Part shown: positions 11,008 to 21,741 of the stretch, in pieces
Layout: every line of letters begins with the position of its first letter
Position numbering within the stretch: position 1 is the first letter of the stretch
NCBI GenBank assembly: GCA_030035585.1
Contig: CM057476.1
Span: 3,281,001-3,345,000, forward strand
Length of the DNA stretch: 64,000 bases
Origin: Dugong dugon
Taxonomy: Eukaryota > Chordata > Mammalia > Sirenia > Dugongidae
Reading direction: 5' to 3'
The notes under the pieces: model-generated
Told to the model about the DNA's origin: nothing
Databases searched by the model: none
The model's input: only the letters and a program-made list of their open reading frames with translations
Made by a program: the position numbers and the translations under genes

Positions 11008-11481
11008 TGGGTAAGGAGCCCACACCCCCGTCCAGGATCGACTGTGAACAAGCAGAGGTGGCTGAACCACGAAGCACACCCCTGACCTCAAGGTTTTTGC
11101 TTCTGTTGTTTCTGAAATTCACTACCTCCATTCTGGGTGGGGCATCTGGGACAGGAGTGAAAAGGAATTCAGGCTGCATACCTAGTCACCCAGACCCGCT
11201 TAACTGGATTTGACAACCATGATTTACTTACCCAGCGGCTCTTTCCTTCAAGCCACCGTCACCCCTGCGAGTCAGCTTAGCTCAAGCTTACTCCGAGTCC
11301 CACAAATTCAGATTTTCCCTGACACTCGCTAGTTGGAGTAGAGGAGCAAGGAGAGGAGGAGAACGCCAGGAAGGACTTTCTGTAAGCTGTAATCACTCGG
11401 CCTCTAGTTTTTAACTTTCGCAGTTAGTTTTGCCGGTAGGAGGAAGAAGGAAATCAGTCTGCATTATCCTGACTCTGGACT
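11008..11481. other. unassigned noncoding
   Basis: Nothing was recognised; there is a short GA-rich run at 11337-11365. Confidence 0.5.
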
Positions 11482-11692
11482 TCCTGAGTGGTGCAAACGG
11501 TTGACGTGCTCGGCTGCTAATCAAAAGGCTGGAGGTTCAAGTCTACCCAGAGGTGCCTCGGAAGAAAGGCCTGGTGATCTACTATCAGCCACTGAAAACC
11601 CTGTGGAGCACAGTTCTGCTCTGACACGCATGGAGTTGCCATGAGTCAGAGCTAACTCCTCAGGTAGTGGTTTATTTTGGTTTTTGGTTATT
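11482..11692 (+). mobile_element. AfroSINE (B form)
   Basis: From TTCCTGAGTGGTGCAAACGG through GAAAGGCCTGGTGATCTACT to GTCAGAGCTAACTCC and a TTTTGGTTTTTGG tail. Confidence 0.85.
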
Positions 11693-11946
11693 AGGAGGGA
11701 AGATGGCCAAATGCAACTGAAGCCTGGTCTGAGGGCCATTCGGAAAAACAAAAAAACAAACAAACAAAAAACCTGGCATATGAGAGAGCACAGTTGTAGT
11801 CGCTGTAAAACTTCACAACAGCGGGAGTGTGCATTCAAAGGGTCCCTCCACAGTCTGTTCCAAAACGGCAAGAGATGATGCTAAGTCCAGGGAATGCCAA
11901 ATCCGTATCTTGCAGTCCAGGAATTACACTTGGCTATTTAATTCCA

Positions 11947-12363
11947 GGGGTCCCTGGCTGGTACAAACGTTAATGCGCTCGGCTGCTAACTGAAAGGTGG
12001 GAGGTGCGAGTCTGCCCAGAGCCACCGTGGAATAAAGGCCTGGAGATATACTTCTGAAACAACATCACCCACTGCTATTGAGTAGATTCCAACTCATAGC
12101 GACCCTATAGGACAGAGCAGAACTGCCCCACAGGGTTTCTAAGGCTGTAATGTTTACGGAAGTAGACTGCCACACCTTTCTCCCACAGAGAGGCTGGTGG
12201 GTTCAAACGGCCGACCTTTTGGTTAGCAGCTGAGTGCTTTAACAACTGCAACACCAGGGCTCCTTTTCTGAAACATCACAGCCACTGAAAACCCGATGGA
12301 GCACAGTTCTCCTCTGACACACATGGGGGCACCAAGAATCGGAATCGAGTCCACAGCAAGTGG
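11947..12363 (+). mobile_element. AfroSINE (B form) split by an antisense AfroSINE
   Basis: The left part (11947-12062) and right part (12267-12363) make one B-form SINE. The repeated site sequence CTGAAACAACATCAC at the left and CTGAAACATCAC at the right is the target duplication of the inner insertion. Confidence 0.85.
12063..12266 (-). mobile_element. AfroSINE (A form) nested in an AfroSINE
   Basis: Minus-oriented, from ATTGAGTAGATTCCAACTCA to CAACACCAGGGCTCC. The A-form landed in an older B-form copy. Confidence 0.87.
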
Positions 12364-13584
12364 TGGGGATGCTTCTTTCTCCTATCTCCCTCTGACTACT
12401 GTCAGGTGGGACAACCACTCAGCAGTGTTGGCCCCTCCCACGGACAGGTGGAGGGCTTCACCTGGGAGGGGCATGCCCAGCTTGGGTACCTCGTGGGTTA
12501 GAAACAGGATGTACCAATACAAGACCCTATTATCAAGCACTTATCTTTCAAGTACGGCCACGTGATCGTATCTGGTCTGTTGGACACAGCCACACCTGCC
12601 ATCCTGATGATACATGCAGAGGGTTTTAAATTTTTATTTATTTATTTTTGTTCAGATTTAATTTACACCAAGTGAATCATCTACTTTTTATGAAATTCAC
12701 AGATGTCAGAAGGTGAACAGATTCTGCGGTGTTACATTTTCTATTAATTTAACAGCACGTTTTAAATAGAAAACAGTTTTTCTTTAATCACCTTGCCCTA
12801 ATTTTATCTTCCAGCCGGCCATAAATGTACATTTTCCGGAATATCATTTAACCCTGGCACGGGATGCTTGAAAAACTATTATTACACAGACCTATAATGT
12901 TTCATCTCCAAAGTACTCCGGGCTTTCTACAAAGAGTAAGTACGCAAAGGACCTGCGGGCATTTAAAACATCAAAGCAAAGTACAAAAAGAGGAGAGACG
13001 GTGAATAAACAGAAACGGAGCTGGGGACAGGGAAGGAGGAAGATGAGAGGATCAGAAGAGACACATCCACAATGAACGGAACACAGCATTTGCAAATAGC
13101 AACCTCATACTTACACAAAGTCAACACTTTGACGTAGGTCACAGGAGAGACCCAAGACTGGAAGCCCAGTCACCAACACCTGGAAAAAGACCCACAGTGA
13201 GGCCAGCAATGACTCTTTTTAGACTCAGTTTACTTTCTCTCCCCATCACTGATGCCTTCGGAGTTAAATATTAAAGTGTGTCCACCAAGATCAGACAGAT
13301 GCATTCACCTCAAGCTGGTTTCACTCAAAACACAGGTAGCTCAACGGCTTCAGAGTAGGTTGCTCCAGGACCTAGTGAATTCCAAGGACTCCAGTTCCTT
13401 CCTTCTTTCCTCCCCGAAATTTCCCACATTGGCTTCATCATCAAACTGTTAAAAAGAAAAAAGGCTGTTGGATTCTAGGTGTTACACCAGACACAACAGC
13501 ATCCAGAGAAAGCTGAGGAACTTTCTCTTGAGTGGCACACATCGGGACCTATGCCCGCTCCTGAACCAGCTGGTGGTGAAGGGA
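12364..13584. other. unassigned noncoding
   Basis: An AT-rich stretch lies near 12630-12660. No exon or repeat family was recognised. Confidence 0.5.
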
Positions 13585-14310
13585 ACAAGATCATCCTTAG
13601 AGCAGCGGTGGCAGTTTTAGGACATGGCCCCGAATTCTGATACTCCTCTCATCAAGAGGTGGGGTCTGTGCCCCTTCCCTGTGACTCTGATTTGTAACTG
13701 CTTCAACCAACAGAGAGTGGCAGAAATGATGCCCATGAATTCCAGGGCTAGGGCAGGAAGTATCTCTTGGAATGCTTGCTCTGGGGGAAGCCAGCCACCA
13801 TGTAAGAAGTCCAGTGACCCCTAGGCTGCCATATTGGAGAGCCCATGTGTAGGGCTGACAGCCCCAGCCAAGTCCATCAGCCATCTTGGATGTCCAGCCC
13901 AGTAGACCAAAAATGAAAGTCGTTGCTGTCAAGTCCACTCTGACTCATGGAGACCCCATCTGACACAGTAGAACTGTTCTATAGGGTTTTCTTGGCTGTG
14001 ACCTTTATGGAAGCAGATCACCAGGCCCTTCTTCCTCAGAGCCACGGGGTGGGTTTGAACCTCCAACCTTTAGCTTAGTAGCTAAGCATAAAGGTATGCA
14101 CCACCCAGGGACTAACCGAGCCCAGTAGGGCCTTCAGATAACTTCGGCCCCACCCAACATCTCTGCAACCACATGGGAAACCCCAAGTAAGAACTGCCCT
14201 TACGAGCACTCTCTCACAAGATCACGAGCAAAACAAAATAGTTGTTCTAACCTTCTAGGTTTCAGGGTAATTTGTACGTGGCAGTAGTAACCAGAACACC
14301 AGTCCTGTCA
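13585..14310 (+). mobile_element. MLT1/MaLR-like LTR remnant split by a SINE
   Basis: The left piece (to 13905) shows GGGGAAGCCAGCCACCATGT and GCCATCTTGGATGTCCAGCC. The right piece (from 14119) shows CTTCAGATAACTTCGGCCCC and TTTCAGGGTAATTTGTACG. These blocks follow the order seen in mammalian MaLR LTRs. A SINE interrupts it at 13906. Confidence 0.65.
13896..14128 (-). mobile_element. AfroSINE with 10-bp TSD, inside an LTR
   Basis: The element at 13906-14118 is flanked by AGCCCAGTAG at 13896-13905 and 14119-14128. In minus orientation it runs from GTCGTTGCTGTCAAGTCCAC to CACCACCCAGGGACT. Confidence 0.9.
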
Positions 14311-14414
14311 ATTTCTGGAGCTGGGGGAGGGATCAACATTCCCTGAGGCCCAGGGATGGGTCACGAGGGGCAAGAACATGAACTTGAACTCAATCAAGAA
14401 TCTGTTATGACGGA

Positions 14415-14580
14415 GGAAGTGGAAGCTGGGTAGGTAGCCAGCAGTATTTCCTACAGCTTTGAAAATTCAATGCATAAACTTCCCGTGAGTTAATCTGTGC
14501 AAAGCATTAACATAGTGCCAGGCTTATAATAAGGACGTGATAAATGGTAGCTATTACAATTACTGTTGTATGTGTAAATG
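14415..14580 (+). mobile_element. possible MIR remnant
   Basis: GTGCAAAGCATTAACATAGT, then GCCAGGCTTATAATAAGGAC and TGATAAATGGTAGCTATTA resemble the MIR 3' segment. Divergence is high. Confidence 0.5.
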
Positions 14581-14954
14581 GACTTCAGAGTTTCTTACTA
14601 CCTCTCAAAGAGTTCACAAGTGAAATTTGGTTATCTCGTCTACTTCCTGGGTGATCTAGATGGGAAAAATGCACAGAAACAAAGACAAATCTCCATTTCA
14701 AACAAGAAGGACTTGAAAGCTAGGTCTCTTTCACTGTGACTTCTCTCCTTCTCCCCATCCTGGCCGGTGGCCTGCGCCATATACTTTGTCTCTCATTCAG
14801 TCATAGTCGTGTCTCCCCAGCTGGGTTCTTGTTTTCTCAAGTCCTGAGCTGCTGACTCCTGCCGTGTCAGTCTCCCCATTTCCCTTGCCTCTCTGTAAGA
14901 GGTCCAGGCAACCCATTCTGCACTTCTCCCTCCTCCTCTGATCCTGAAAACCAA
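14581..14954. other. unassigned noncoding
   Basis: Nothing was recognised. Confidence 0.5.
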
Positions 14955-15118
14955 TAAACAAAACAACCCATTGTCTTGAGTGGATTCCGACTCATAGCGA
15001 CCCTACAGGACAGAGCAGAACTGCCCCATTGGGTTTCCAAGGAGCAGCTGGTGGATTCGAACTGCCAACATTTTAGTTAGCAGCTGAGCTCTTAACCACT
15101 GTGCCACCAGGGCTCCTG
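14955..15118 (-). mobile_element. AfroSINE (A form)
   Basis: From CCATTGTCTTGAGTGGATTC to CACTGTGCCACCAGGGCTCC; a well preserved minus-strand copy. Confidence 0.88.
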
Positions 15119-15147
15119 TTAGCCTGAAACTGCCTCTAATTCCTGAG

Positions 15148-15358
15148 GGCTGTGCATTGGCTCAGTGGTTAAGCGCTCGGCTGCTCACTGAAACTTTGGG
15201 GGTTCAAACTCACCAGATGCTCCTCGGGAGAAAGATGTAGCAGTCTACTTCCATAAAGATTACAGCCTTGGAAATCCCAAGGGGCACTGCACTTTGTCCT
15301 ATAGGGTCACTGTGAGTTGGAATCAACTTGAAGGCAGTGGGTCTTTTTTCCCCCCAGT
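15148..15358 (+). mobile_element. AfroSINE (A form)
   Basis: From GGCTGTGCATTGGCTCAGTG to GTTGGAATCAACTTGAAGGC and a T/C-rich tail. Confidence 0.87.
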
Positions 15359-15374
15359 TTGGTTTTAATCTCAT

Positions 15375-15699
15375 TTGAGAACGGGTTTCATTTTATGTTA
15401 ATGAGACCGTATCACTGTAGGGGCGTCTTAAATCACTCTCTTCCAAGTTATAAAAGAGATAAAACAAGCAAGAGAGCAAGCACAACTGGGGAAGAGAGAC
15501 GCCACACCACAAGAAGACCACCAAAGAACCAAGGAACAAGGACCTTCCTCCAGAGCCGGCAGACAGAGAAAGCCTTCCCCTGGAGCCAGCGCCCTGAATT
15601 CAGACTTCTAGCTTCCTAGACTGTGAGAGAATAAATTTCTGTACGTTAAAGCCACCCACGGTGGTAGTTCTGTTACAGCAGCACTGGATAACTAAGACA
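15375..15699 (+). mobile_element. 3' part of the afrotherian MaLR-like LTR
   Basis: It contains the family's second half: TATAAAAGAGATAAAACAAG, CTTCCTCCAGAGCCGGCAGA and GAGAGAATAAATTTCTG. It ends CAGCACTGGATAACTAAGAC plus A. The 5' half is missing. Confidence 0.8.
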
Positions 15700-16027
15700 G
15701 TACTTTTGGAGCCCCAAGCACCATGGGAAGATGCCCAGCTACAATGCTGGAGAGATCACACTAGGGAGCGAGACGCTGGAGGTTGAAAGACCTCAGGAGA
15801 GAGAAGCCCCAGCCATGTAGCCACGGAGGCTGCGAGAACAGGCACGGGGCTCAGCCCACCTTGGATCCTGCAGCCCTGCAGCTGCACGGGGAATCCCAGC
15901 CTATACCTCACGAAGCAAGGGCCAGAGTCTTGGCCAACCCAGGGAATCATGAGCAAATAACATGTTGTTTGTTTAAGCCACTAGGTCTTGGGGTGTATGC
16001 TATGCAGCAGCAGAAAACAGAGACAGG
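15700..16027 (+). mobile_element. MLT1-like LTR 3' remnant
   Basis: AGCCCCAGCCATGTAGCCAC, GAATCATGAGCAAATAACAT and TTTGTTTAAGCCACTAGGTC followed by AGCAGCAGAAAACAGAGACA match the 3' region of MaLR LTRs. Confidence 0.55.
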
Positions 16028-16207
16028 TAAACCACCTCAACAGGGACTCTCGGTCACACCACGGTAGTGAAAGAATCTACAAGGTCTTGGCTTCCGTTTC
16101 CTTCTTCAGCTATTATTTGTGCACAGAAAGTGGCTATCATCAGCTCACTGGAGCAATCATTTCTGTATTGCCACCACAAATTTTCTCATATCCATATACT
16201 GCTGTGG

Positions 16208-16547
16208 CTTAGCTTCCGGTAAGTCAGCCCCTGACTCATGCTAATCCCACGCACAACAGAACAAAACGCTGCCTGGTCCTGCACCCTCCTCCTCGCGATC
16301 AGTTGAGTATCAGACCGTTGTGATCCACAGGGTTTTCACTGGCTGGTTTTTGGAAGTAGATCACCAGGCCTTTCCTCTTAGTCCATCTTAGTCTGGAAGC
16401 TTCACTGAAACCTGCTCGGCATCATAGCAACATGCAAGCCTCCCTGACAAATTGGTGGTGGCTATGCATGAGGTTCACTGGCCAGGAATCAAATGCAGGT
16501 CTTCTGCATGGTAGGCGAGAATTCTACCATTGAACCACCAATGCCCC
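16208..16547 (-). mobile_element. tRNA-Gly-headed SINE, nearly full length
   Basis: On the minus strand, TTGGTGGTTCAATGGTAGAA then TTCTCGCC form the tRNA-Gly(GCC)-like head (about 16480-16547). The body and RTE-like end reach 16208. The B-box region is drifted (AGACCTGCATTTGATTCCTG). A solo LTR is inserted at its 5' edge. Confidence 0.82.
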
Positions 16548-17064
16548 TGTCTTAGTTATCTAGTGCTGCTATAAGAGAAATACCAAAAGTGGATGGCTTT
16601 AACAAAGAGAAATTTATTCTCTCACAGTCTAGCAGGCTAGAAGTCCAAATTCAGGGCGTCAGCTCCAGGGGAAGGCTTTCTGTCTCTGTTGGCTCGGGGG
16701 GAAGGTCCTTGTCTTCAATCTAACCCTGGGTCTAGGAGCTTCTCAGCGCAGGGACCCTGGGTCCAAAGGATGCGCTCTTTTCCTGGCACTGCTTTCTTGG
16801 TGGTATGAGGTCCCCCGTCTCTCTGCTCCCTTCTCTCTTTTATATCTCAAAAGAGATTGAAGACACAATAATCTTGTAGATTGCGTCCTGTGTCATTAAC
16901 ATAGCTGCCTCTAATCCTGCCCCATTAACATGATAGAGGTAGGATTTACAACACATAGGAAAATCATATCAGATGACAAAATGGTGCTCAATCACATAAT
17001 ACTGGGAATCATGGCTCAGCCAAGTTGACACATATTTTTGGGGGACACAATTCAATCCATAACA
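16548..17064 (-). mobile_element. solo LTR, afrotherian MaLR-like family
   Basis: 517 bp, minus, from TGTCTTAGTTATCTAGTGCT to ATTCAATCCATAACA. It is flanked by GCCCC (16543-16547) and GCTCC (17065-17069), a 5-bp duplication with one mismatch. Confidence 0.88.
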
Positions 17065-17424
17065 GCTCCCATCCATACACTACCACTTTCGCAATCAACT
17101 TAATATTTTTCTGCATAAGTATTTGCCCTTCTCACTTTTAAATCTCCTGAGAAAGGGAACTTGGAAAACTCATGTCCACTGATAAAAATGGAAGCTAACC
17201 ATGACACTAAATATGTGATTATGACCAATTAAAAGCACTGAGCCACATGGACTGCTGGTAATGGACAAACTGCACTTGGAGAAACATTGCCTTAACTGCC
17301 TTTAATGAAAACTGCTTGTGCTTCTGCTCTGTTTTTCACTTGTTTTCCAAATCATTGCTGGATATACGACTTGTTAAATAATTCTTTAGAAAATTCAATT
17401 TTTGCTTTGTTTAATTTTTGTTCT
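17065..17424. other. unassigned noncoding
   Basis: AT-rich, with nothing recognised. Confidence 0.5.
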
Positions 17425-17483
17425 TAGCACTTATTACCGTACTTGCCAGTCACCATATTTTATTGTCTGATGATTGCCTAATC

Positions 17484-17672
17484 AGTTGTCATCAAGTTGA
17501 CCCCGACTCATGGTGACTTCACGTTATGTCAGAAAAGAACTGCGCTCCCTAGGGTTTTCATTGGCTGAGTTTTCAGAAGTAGATCACCAGGACTTCCTTC
17601 CAAGGCACCTCTGAGTAGACTTAAACCGCCAACCTTTTGGTTAGCAGCCAAGCCCACAACCGTTTGCCTACC
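17484..17672 (-). mobile_element. AfroSINE inside L2
   Basis: From GTTGTCATCAAGTTGACCCC to GCAGCCAAGCCCACAACCGT in minus orientation. Confidence 0.82.
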
Positions 17673-17785
17673 TACCCATAAAATGTAAGCTCCATCAGGG
17701 CCGTTTCTGGTCTATTCTGCTCACTGTTGGATCCCTTGTATGCAGGAGACGGCACTTAGCAGGTACTTGATAAATGTATTTGTTG

Positions 17786-17812
17786 ACATGAATGAATGAA
17801 TGAATGAATGGC
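17786..17812. repeat. (TGAA)n microsatellite
   Basis: About six TGAA units at the end of the L2 remnant. Confidence 0.85.
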
Positions 17813-17815
17813 TCA

Positions 17816-18919
17816 AAGCCCTTAACTCACCCCCCACTCCCATAAGGAGTAAACTGTTCGGATCACAAAGGCTCTCCTGGGAACTTCTTTTTCATTCATC
17901 AGTACTGTTTGCACAAACTCAAAGTGAAATGCTCACTGTCCTTCATATTTTAGTCAGAATCGCAATACATCTTTGATGGTGTATTTATTTTCTGCCAAGT
18001 AACAATAGGTCTTGTGAAAAATGGGTAGCCTTGGACGGCTGGGACGTGCGAGGAAGAATAACGCCTTGATAAATCAGCCTCACCAAATGTGCACCCTCTC
18101 TCCTGCAGAGGGTAGCGGGCGGAGACACACACATTAGCAAGGATGAAGAGGATCGATTTTCCGGGAATCAGAAAGCAAAGGGCGTCCGAAAGAAATCAAA
18201 GGCACATTTTTTGCCGTAGATGCCTATTTCTTCTCTGCTTATACTTAGCAAAACCAGAAAAACAATGATTCTCCCCTGTTTTCATTAATCACCTTATCTC
18301 GTCTTTCATCTGATATTCCAGGGTAGGAAGTGGCAGCACATAAATGAAAAAACATTTTTTGCATTTTTTCCAAGTGGGGGGTGACATCTGAGTAGCCAAA
18401 AAACTGCATTCTTAGCAAAAGGAAATGGTAAATAAGCAAAATCGCGGACACCAACCTTTCAATGGGGCTTTCACCCTCTGACTAGATGATGACAAATGAA
18501 AACCTTCCTATCCATTTTTGTCTTCAATAAAAATCTTGTTCAACAGCATCATGAATATTCATGCTTTCGGCTGACTTCCAAATAAAAACGAGGGGAGCCA
18601 AGTGAAACAAGGAAAGAAAAAAAGTAGTTCACTCAGCTGCACAAAGGTTTGAAGGACAAGATTTTGTCGTCAGACATGTGCGCTTGTGAAAAAAAATTAA
18701 AAGACGCACAAGAAGCAGAGCATAGACAGTACCAGCATCTCGATCGGTATTTCTAAATTTTCAGGCATCTGCTTAATAACTTTGACATTTTTGCCGCATC
18801 TGGGGATTAACTAATTCATTATTTATGTTGTATTTTTCCTTAAATTGAATTCAATCTAACTCAATTTTTTAAAAAAACTTGGTCTCAATTCCTATCTAGG
18901 ACATCAATAGTCTGACATA
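17816..18919. other. unassigned, repeat-free AT-rich stretch
   Basis: About 1.1 kb free of recognisable young repeats, unusual for this window. No splice-flanked coding frame is evident. It may hold conserved noncoding sequence, which only alignment can show. Confidence 0.5.
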
Positions 18920-18925
18920 CTAATT

Positions 18926-19517
18926 ATTATGGATTGAATTGTGTCCCCTGAAAAGATATGCTGCATATCTTGTTTGGAAAAGGGTCTCTGAAGATGTTAT
19001 CAGTTAACATGAGGTCATACTGGAACCGGGTGAGTGCTAATTGGATCTCTACCAACAGAGTGGAATCCCTGAGTGGTGTAAACAGTTAACAGCGGGGCTG
19101 CTAATGAAAAGGTTGCAGGGTTCAGTCCACCCAGAGGTGCCTTGGAAGAAAGGCTGGTGATCCACTTCTGAATAATCAGCCACTGAAAACCCCATGGAAC
19201 ACAGCTCTTCTCTGACACACGTGGGGTCACCACGAGTCAGAACTGACTGATGGCAGCTGGTTCTGGTAATCCAGTCCGAGTCGTGCCCTTATGAAAGAGG
19301 AGAAGAAACTCCGAGGGACAGTCAGAGGAAAGGCGGCACATGAAGATGCCTCCATAAGCGCAGGAATGTCCATGACCACCAGGGCCGGGAGAGCAGGAAA
19401 GGATCTTCCCTCCTAGAGCCTTCAGAGGGAGCAGGGTCCTGCAGACAGCCTGACTTTGCACTCCTGGGCTCCAGAACCGTGAGAGAATAAAGGTCTGTTG
19501 TTTAAAGCCACTCACCA
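18926..19517 (+). mobile_element. MLT1/MaLR-like LTR split by a SINE
   Basis: It starts TATTATGGATTGAATTGTGT, shows AACATGAGGTCATACTGGAA and CCCTTATGAAAGAGGAGAAG, and ends CTCCAGAACCGTGAGAGAAT then GTTGTTTAAAGCCACTCA. An AfroSINE lies at 19062-19266. Confidence 0.75.
19062..19266 (+). mobile_element. AfroSINE (B form) inside an LTR
   Basis: From ATCCCTGAGTGGTGTAAACA to GTCAGAACTGACTGATGGCA. Confidence 0.86.
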
Positions 19518-19682
19518 AACCAAAAACCAAACCTGTTGCCGTCAAGCTGATTCCAACTCACAGCGACCCTATAGGACAGAGTAGAACTGCCCCATAGGGG
19601 TTCCAAGGAGTGGCTGGTGGATTTGAACTGTCGACCTTTGGTTAGCAGCCAAGCTCTTAACCACTGTGCCACCAGGGCTCCT
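19515..19682 (-). mobile_element. AfroSINE (A form)
   Basis: From AAACCTGTTGCCGTCAAGCT to CACTGTGCCACCAGGGCTCC. Confidence 0.88.
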
Positions 19683-19889
19683 ACCTACCAATACTTTGAT
19701 TTCAGTTCATAAGACCCACTTTGGTGCCACCAGGGCCCCTTTATTATGGTATGCTGTTATAACTGTTCTTTTTTATTATTAGTTATTGTTGTTAACCTTG
19801 TTAAGCAAGGTACACACGGGCTTAAATTTATCTCAGACACTAAACTTCCAGAAGTCAGGGGTCCCGCATCAGGCTTCTCCTGAATGTTC

Positions 19890-20090
19890 TGTGCTATCCA
19901 ATAGGGTAGCCCCTAGCCACATGTGGCTGTTTAAGTTTAAATGAACTAAAATTAAATACAATTAAATATTCAGTTCTTCAGTCACACTGGCCACATTTCA
20001 AGTGTTCAATAGCCACTTTCTGGGCAACACAGATATGGAATATTTCCAGAAAGTTCTACTGACCAGTTGCTCTAGCAAGTACAGTGCATT
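19890..20090. mobile_element. MER-type hAT DNA transposon remnant
   Basis: GTGCTATCCAATAGGGTAGC, CCACATGTGGCTGTTTAAGT and CACATTTCAAGTGTTCAATA then CAGAAAGTTCTACTGACC resemble a well-known nonautonomous mammalian hAT element with symmetrical ends. The exact MER number was not assigned. Confidence 0.65.
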
Positions 20091-20196
20091 CTATCTACAC
20101 CATGGATCTATTTTTAGTAACGTTCTTGTGAAACGCAGCACCCACACATCACTGTGTAAGTAGGCTGGGACCCCAAACCCTCTCAGGCACTGACAT

Positions 20197-20394
20197 CCCT
20201 GGGTGGTACAAATGGTTTGCCCTTGACTACTAGCCTAAAGGTTGGCAGATGGAACTCACCCAGTGGCATGGCAGAAGAAAGGCCTGGTTATCTGCTTACA
20301 GCAAGAAAACCCTATGGAGCAGTCCTACTCTGTAACCCATGGGGTCATCATGAGTTGGAATCGACTGGACGGCAACAGGTTTGGTTTGGTTTTA
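20197..20394 (+). mobile_element. AfroSINE
   Basis: From ATCCCTGGGTGGTACAAATG to GTTGGAATCGACTGGACGGC and a GGTTTGGTTT tail. Confidence 0.87.
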
Positions 20395-20596
20395 TGGGTG
20401 GTACAACGGTTAACTTGCTCAGCTGCTAACTGAAAGATTGATCTTCTAGACTAAGACTAGGAAGAAAGGCCTGGTGATCTACTTCTGAAAACCAGCCATT
20501 GAAAACCCTGTGGAGCACAGTTCCATTCTGACACACATGGGGTCACCATGAGTCAGAATCCACTGGACGGCAATGGGTTTGGTTTGGTTTTTGCCT
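20395..20596 (+). mobile_element. AfroSINE / tRNA-Gly-SINE hybrid
   Basis: The head is AfroSINE-like (GGGTGGTACAACGGTTAACT). After GAAAGATTGA it switches to the tRNA-Gly SINE body, CTTCTAGACTAAGACTAGG, and ends GTCAGAATCCACTGGACGGC. This may be recombination between families or an insertion scar. Confidence 0.7.
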
Positions 20597-21266
20597 GAGT
20601 ATTAAGCTTGATTCCATTTGCAGAAAGTTGTCTCATTTATGCTTCTGTGTGTCAAGTGTGCCTTCTTTCCCTGGCAAAGATTCTCCAAGTGGAATCTTCC
20701 AGTCACTTCGCCAGGAAACGGGAGCTTTATTTGCATTACTCCTTGCATAGCTAAGCAGACACCTGTCATGCATCACTGCTATTTTTGAAACACTGGGATT
20801 ATTTACAGCATTATTATTTTGTCGTCTGGAGGTTGACACTGTAATGCATGCATAGCAAAGCCGTGATGAGACTTGCCTTTACACAGTACATACTGGAAAA
20901 CTATTATTATTCCCTCTGTAATGGGATCATGATAATATCAAACGAGAAGGAAGTTTCATCTTGGCTTCAGTCCAAGTGGAGAAGTCATCCTAATAAACTA
21001 TAAATGGACCCAAAGTATAGACTAATAACAACAGTTATCTGGTCAACCTGTTTCCAGCACTGGAGTAGGTTAACACAATTTACTCTCTAAAGGGAAAGTC
21101 CACAACATCCACTGAAATTCTAAAGTAGGAACTGTAAACAAAAATGCCTCCAGGCGTCAGTAAGTAATTTCAGTCAGAGGGAAAGCTTGTCTGCAGATAC
21201 TGCAGAAGCAGCTGGGGTTATGGTGGAGCAGAGAGCAGAAGTCCCCTAAACCCTCTAAAAAATAGA
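20597..21266. other. unassigned; possible conserved noncoding element at 20615-20870
   Basis: Repeat-free and AT-rich. An octamer-type ATTTGCAT lies near 20729 and ATGCATGC near 20843. No splice-flanked exon is visible. Confidence 0.4.
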
Positions 21267-21466
21267 CAAACAAACCAGTTGCCTTCAAGTCAACCCCGAC
21301 TCAGGGAAACCCCGTGGATCTCAGAGGAGAACATAGGGTTTTCAAGGCTGTGCCCTTTCAGAAACATCACCAGGCCTTTCTTCTGAGGTGCCTCTGGGTA
21401 GACTCGAACCACCAACCTTTGAGTTAGAAGTTGAGTGCTTAACAGTTTGCACTACCCAGGGGCTCT
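21267..21466 (-). mobile_element. AfroSINE (B form)
   Basis: From CCAGTTGCCTTCAAGTCAAC to TTTGCACTACCCAGGGGCTC. Confidence 0.85.
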
Positions 21467-21741
21467 GAACAATGGCTACTTGGCTCCAAACTACTGGAAC
21501 AGAAAAATGGGTTCAATGTTTCAGATCTGCTTTTTAAGAGAAAACAGAAAACCAGATTCTTAAATCACGTTTTGATGAGTTGGCCAATAAAGGTTATGCC
21601 TTGTGGTAGAGGCAGAAATGGCCACAACGTTGTCCTTCCCTGAATCCCTGGAACTAGTTTTCAGAACACAGAACAGCATCAGTCCTCACAGGCAAACTAT
21701 CAAAGAATTATGAGGCCTTCTGATTTTTAAAAGTCTTCCAT

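Larger units (their letters stand above)
17425..17815 (+). mobile_element. L2 3' end split by a SINE
   Basis: CTTGCCAGTCACCATATTTT on the left, then ATAAAATGTAAGCTCCATCA, GGCACTTAGCAGGTACTTGA and TAAATGTATTTGTTGA on the right. This is the typical L2 3' end, followed by a TGAA tetranucleotide tail. Confidence 0.75.

Noticed and set aside
16480-16547. Functional tRNA-Gly gene (also at 190-260, 31375-31445 and 44670-44735)
   Set aside because: Each continues directly into SINE body with no terminator, and stems carry mismatches. They are promoter heads of SINEs.
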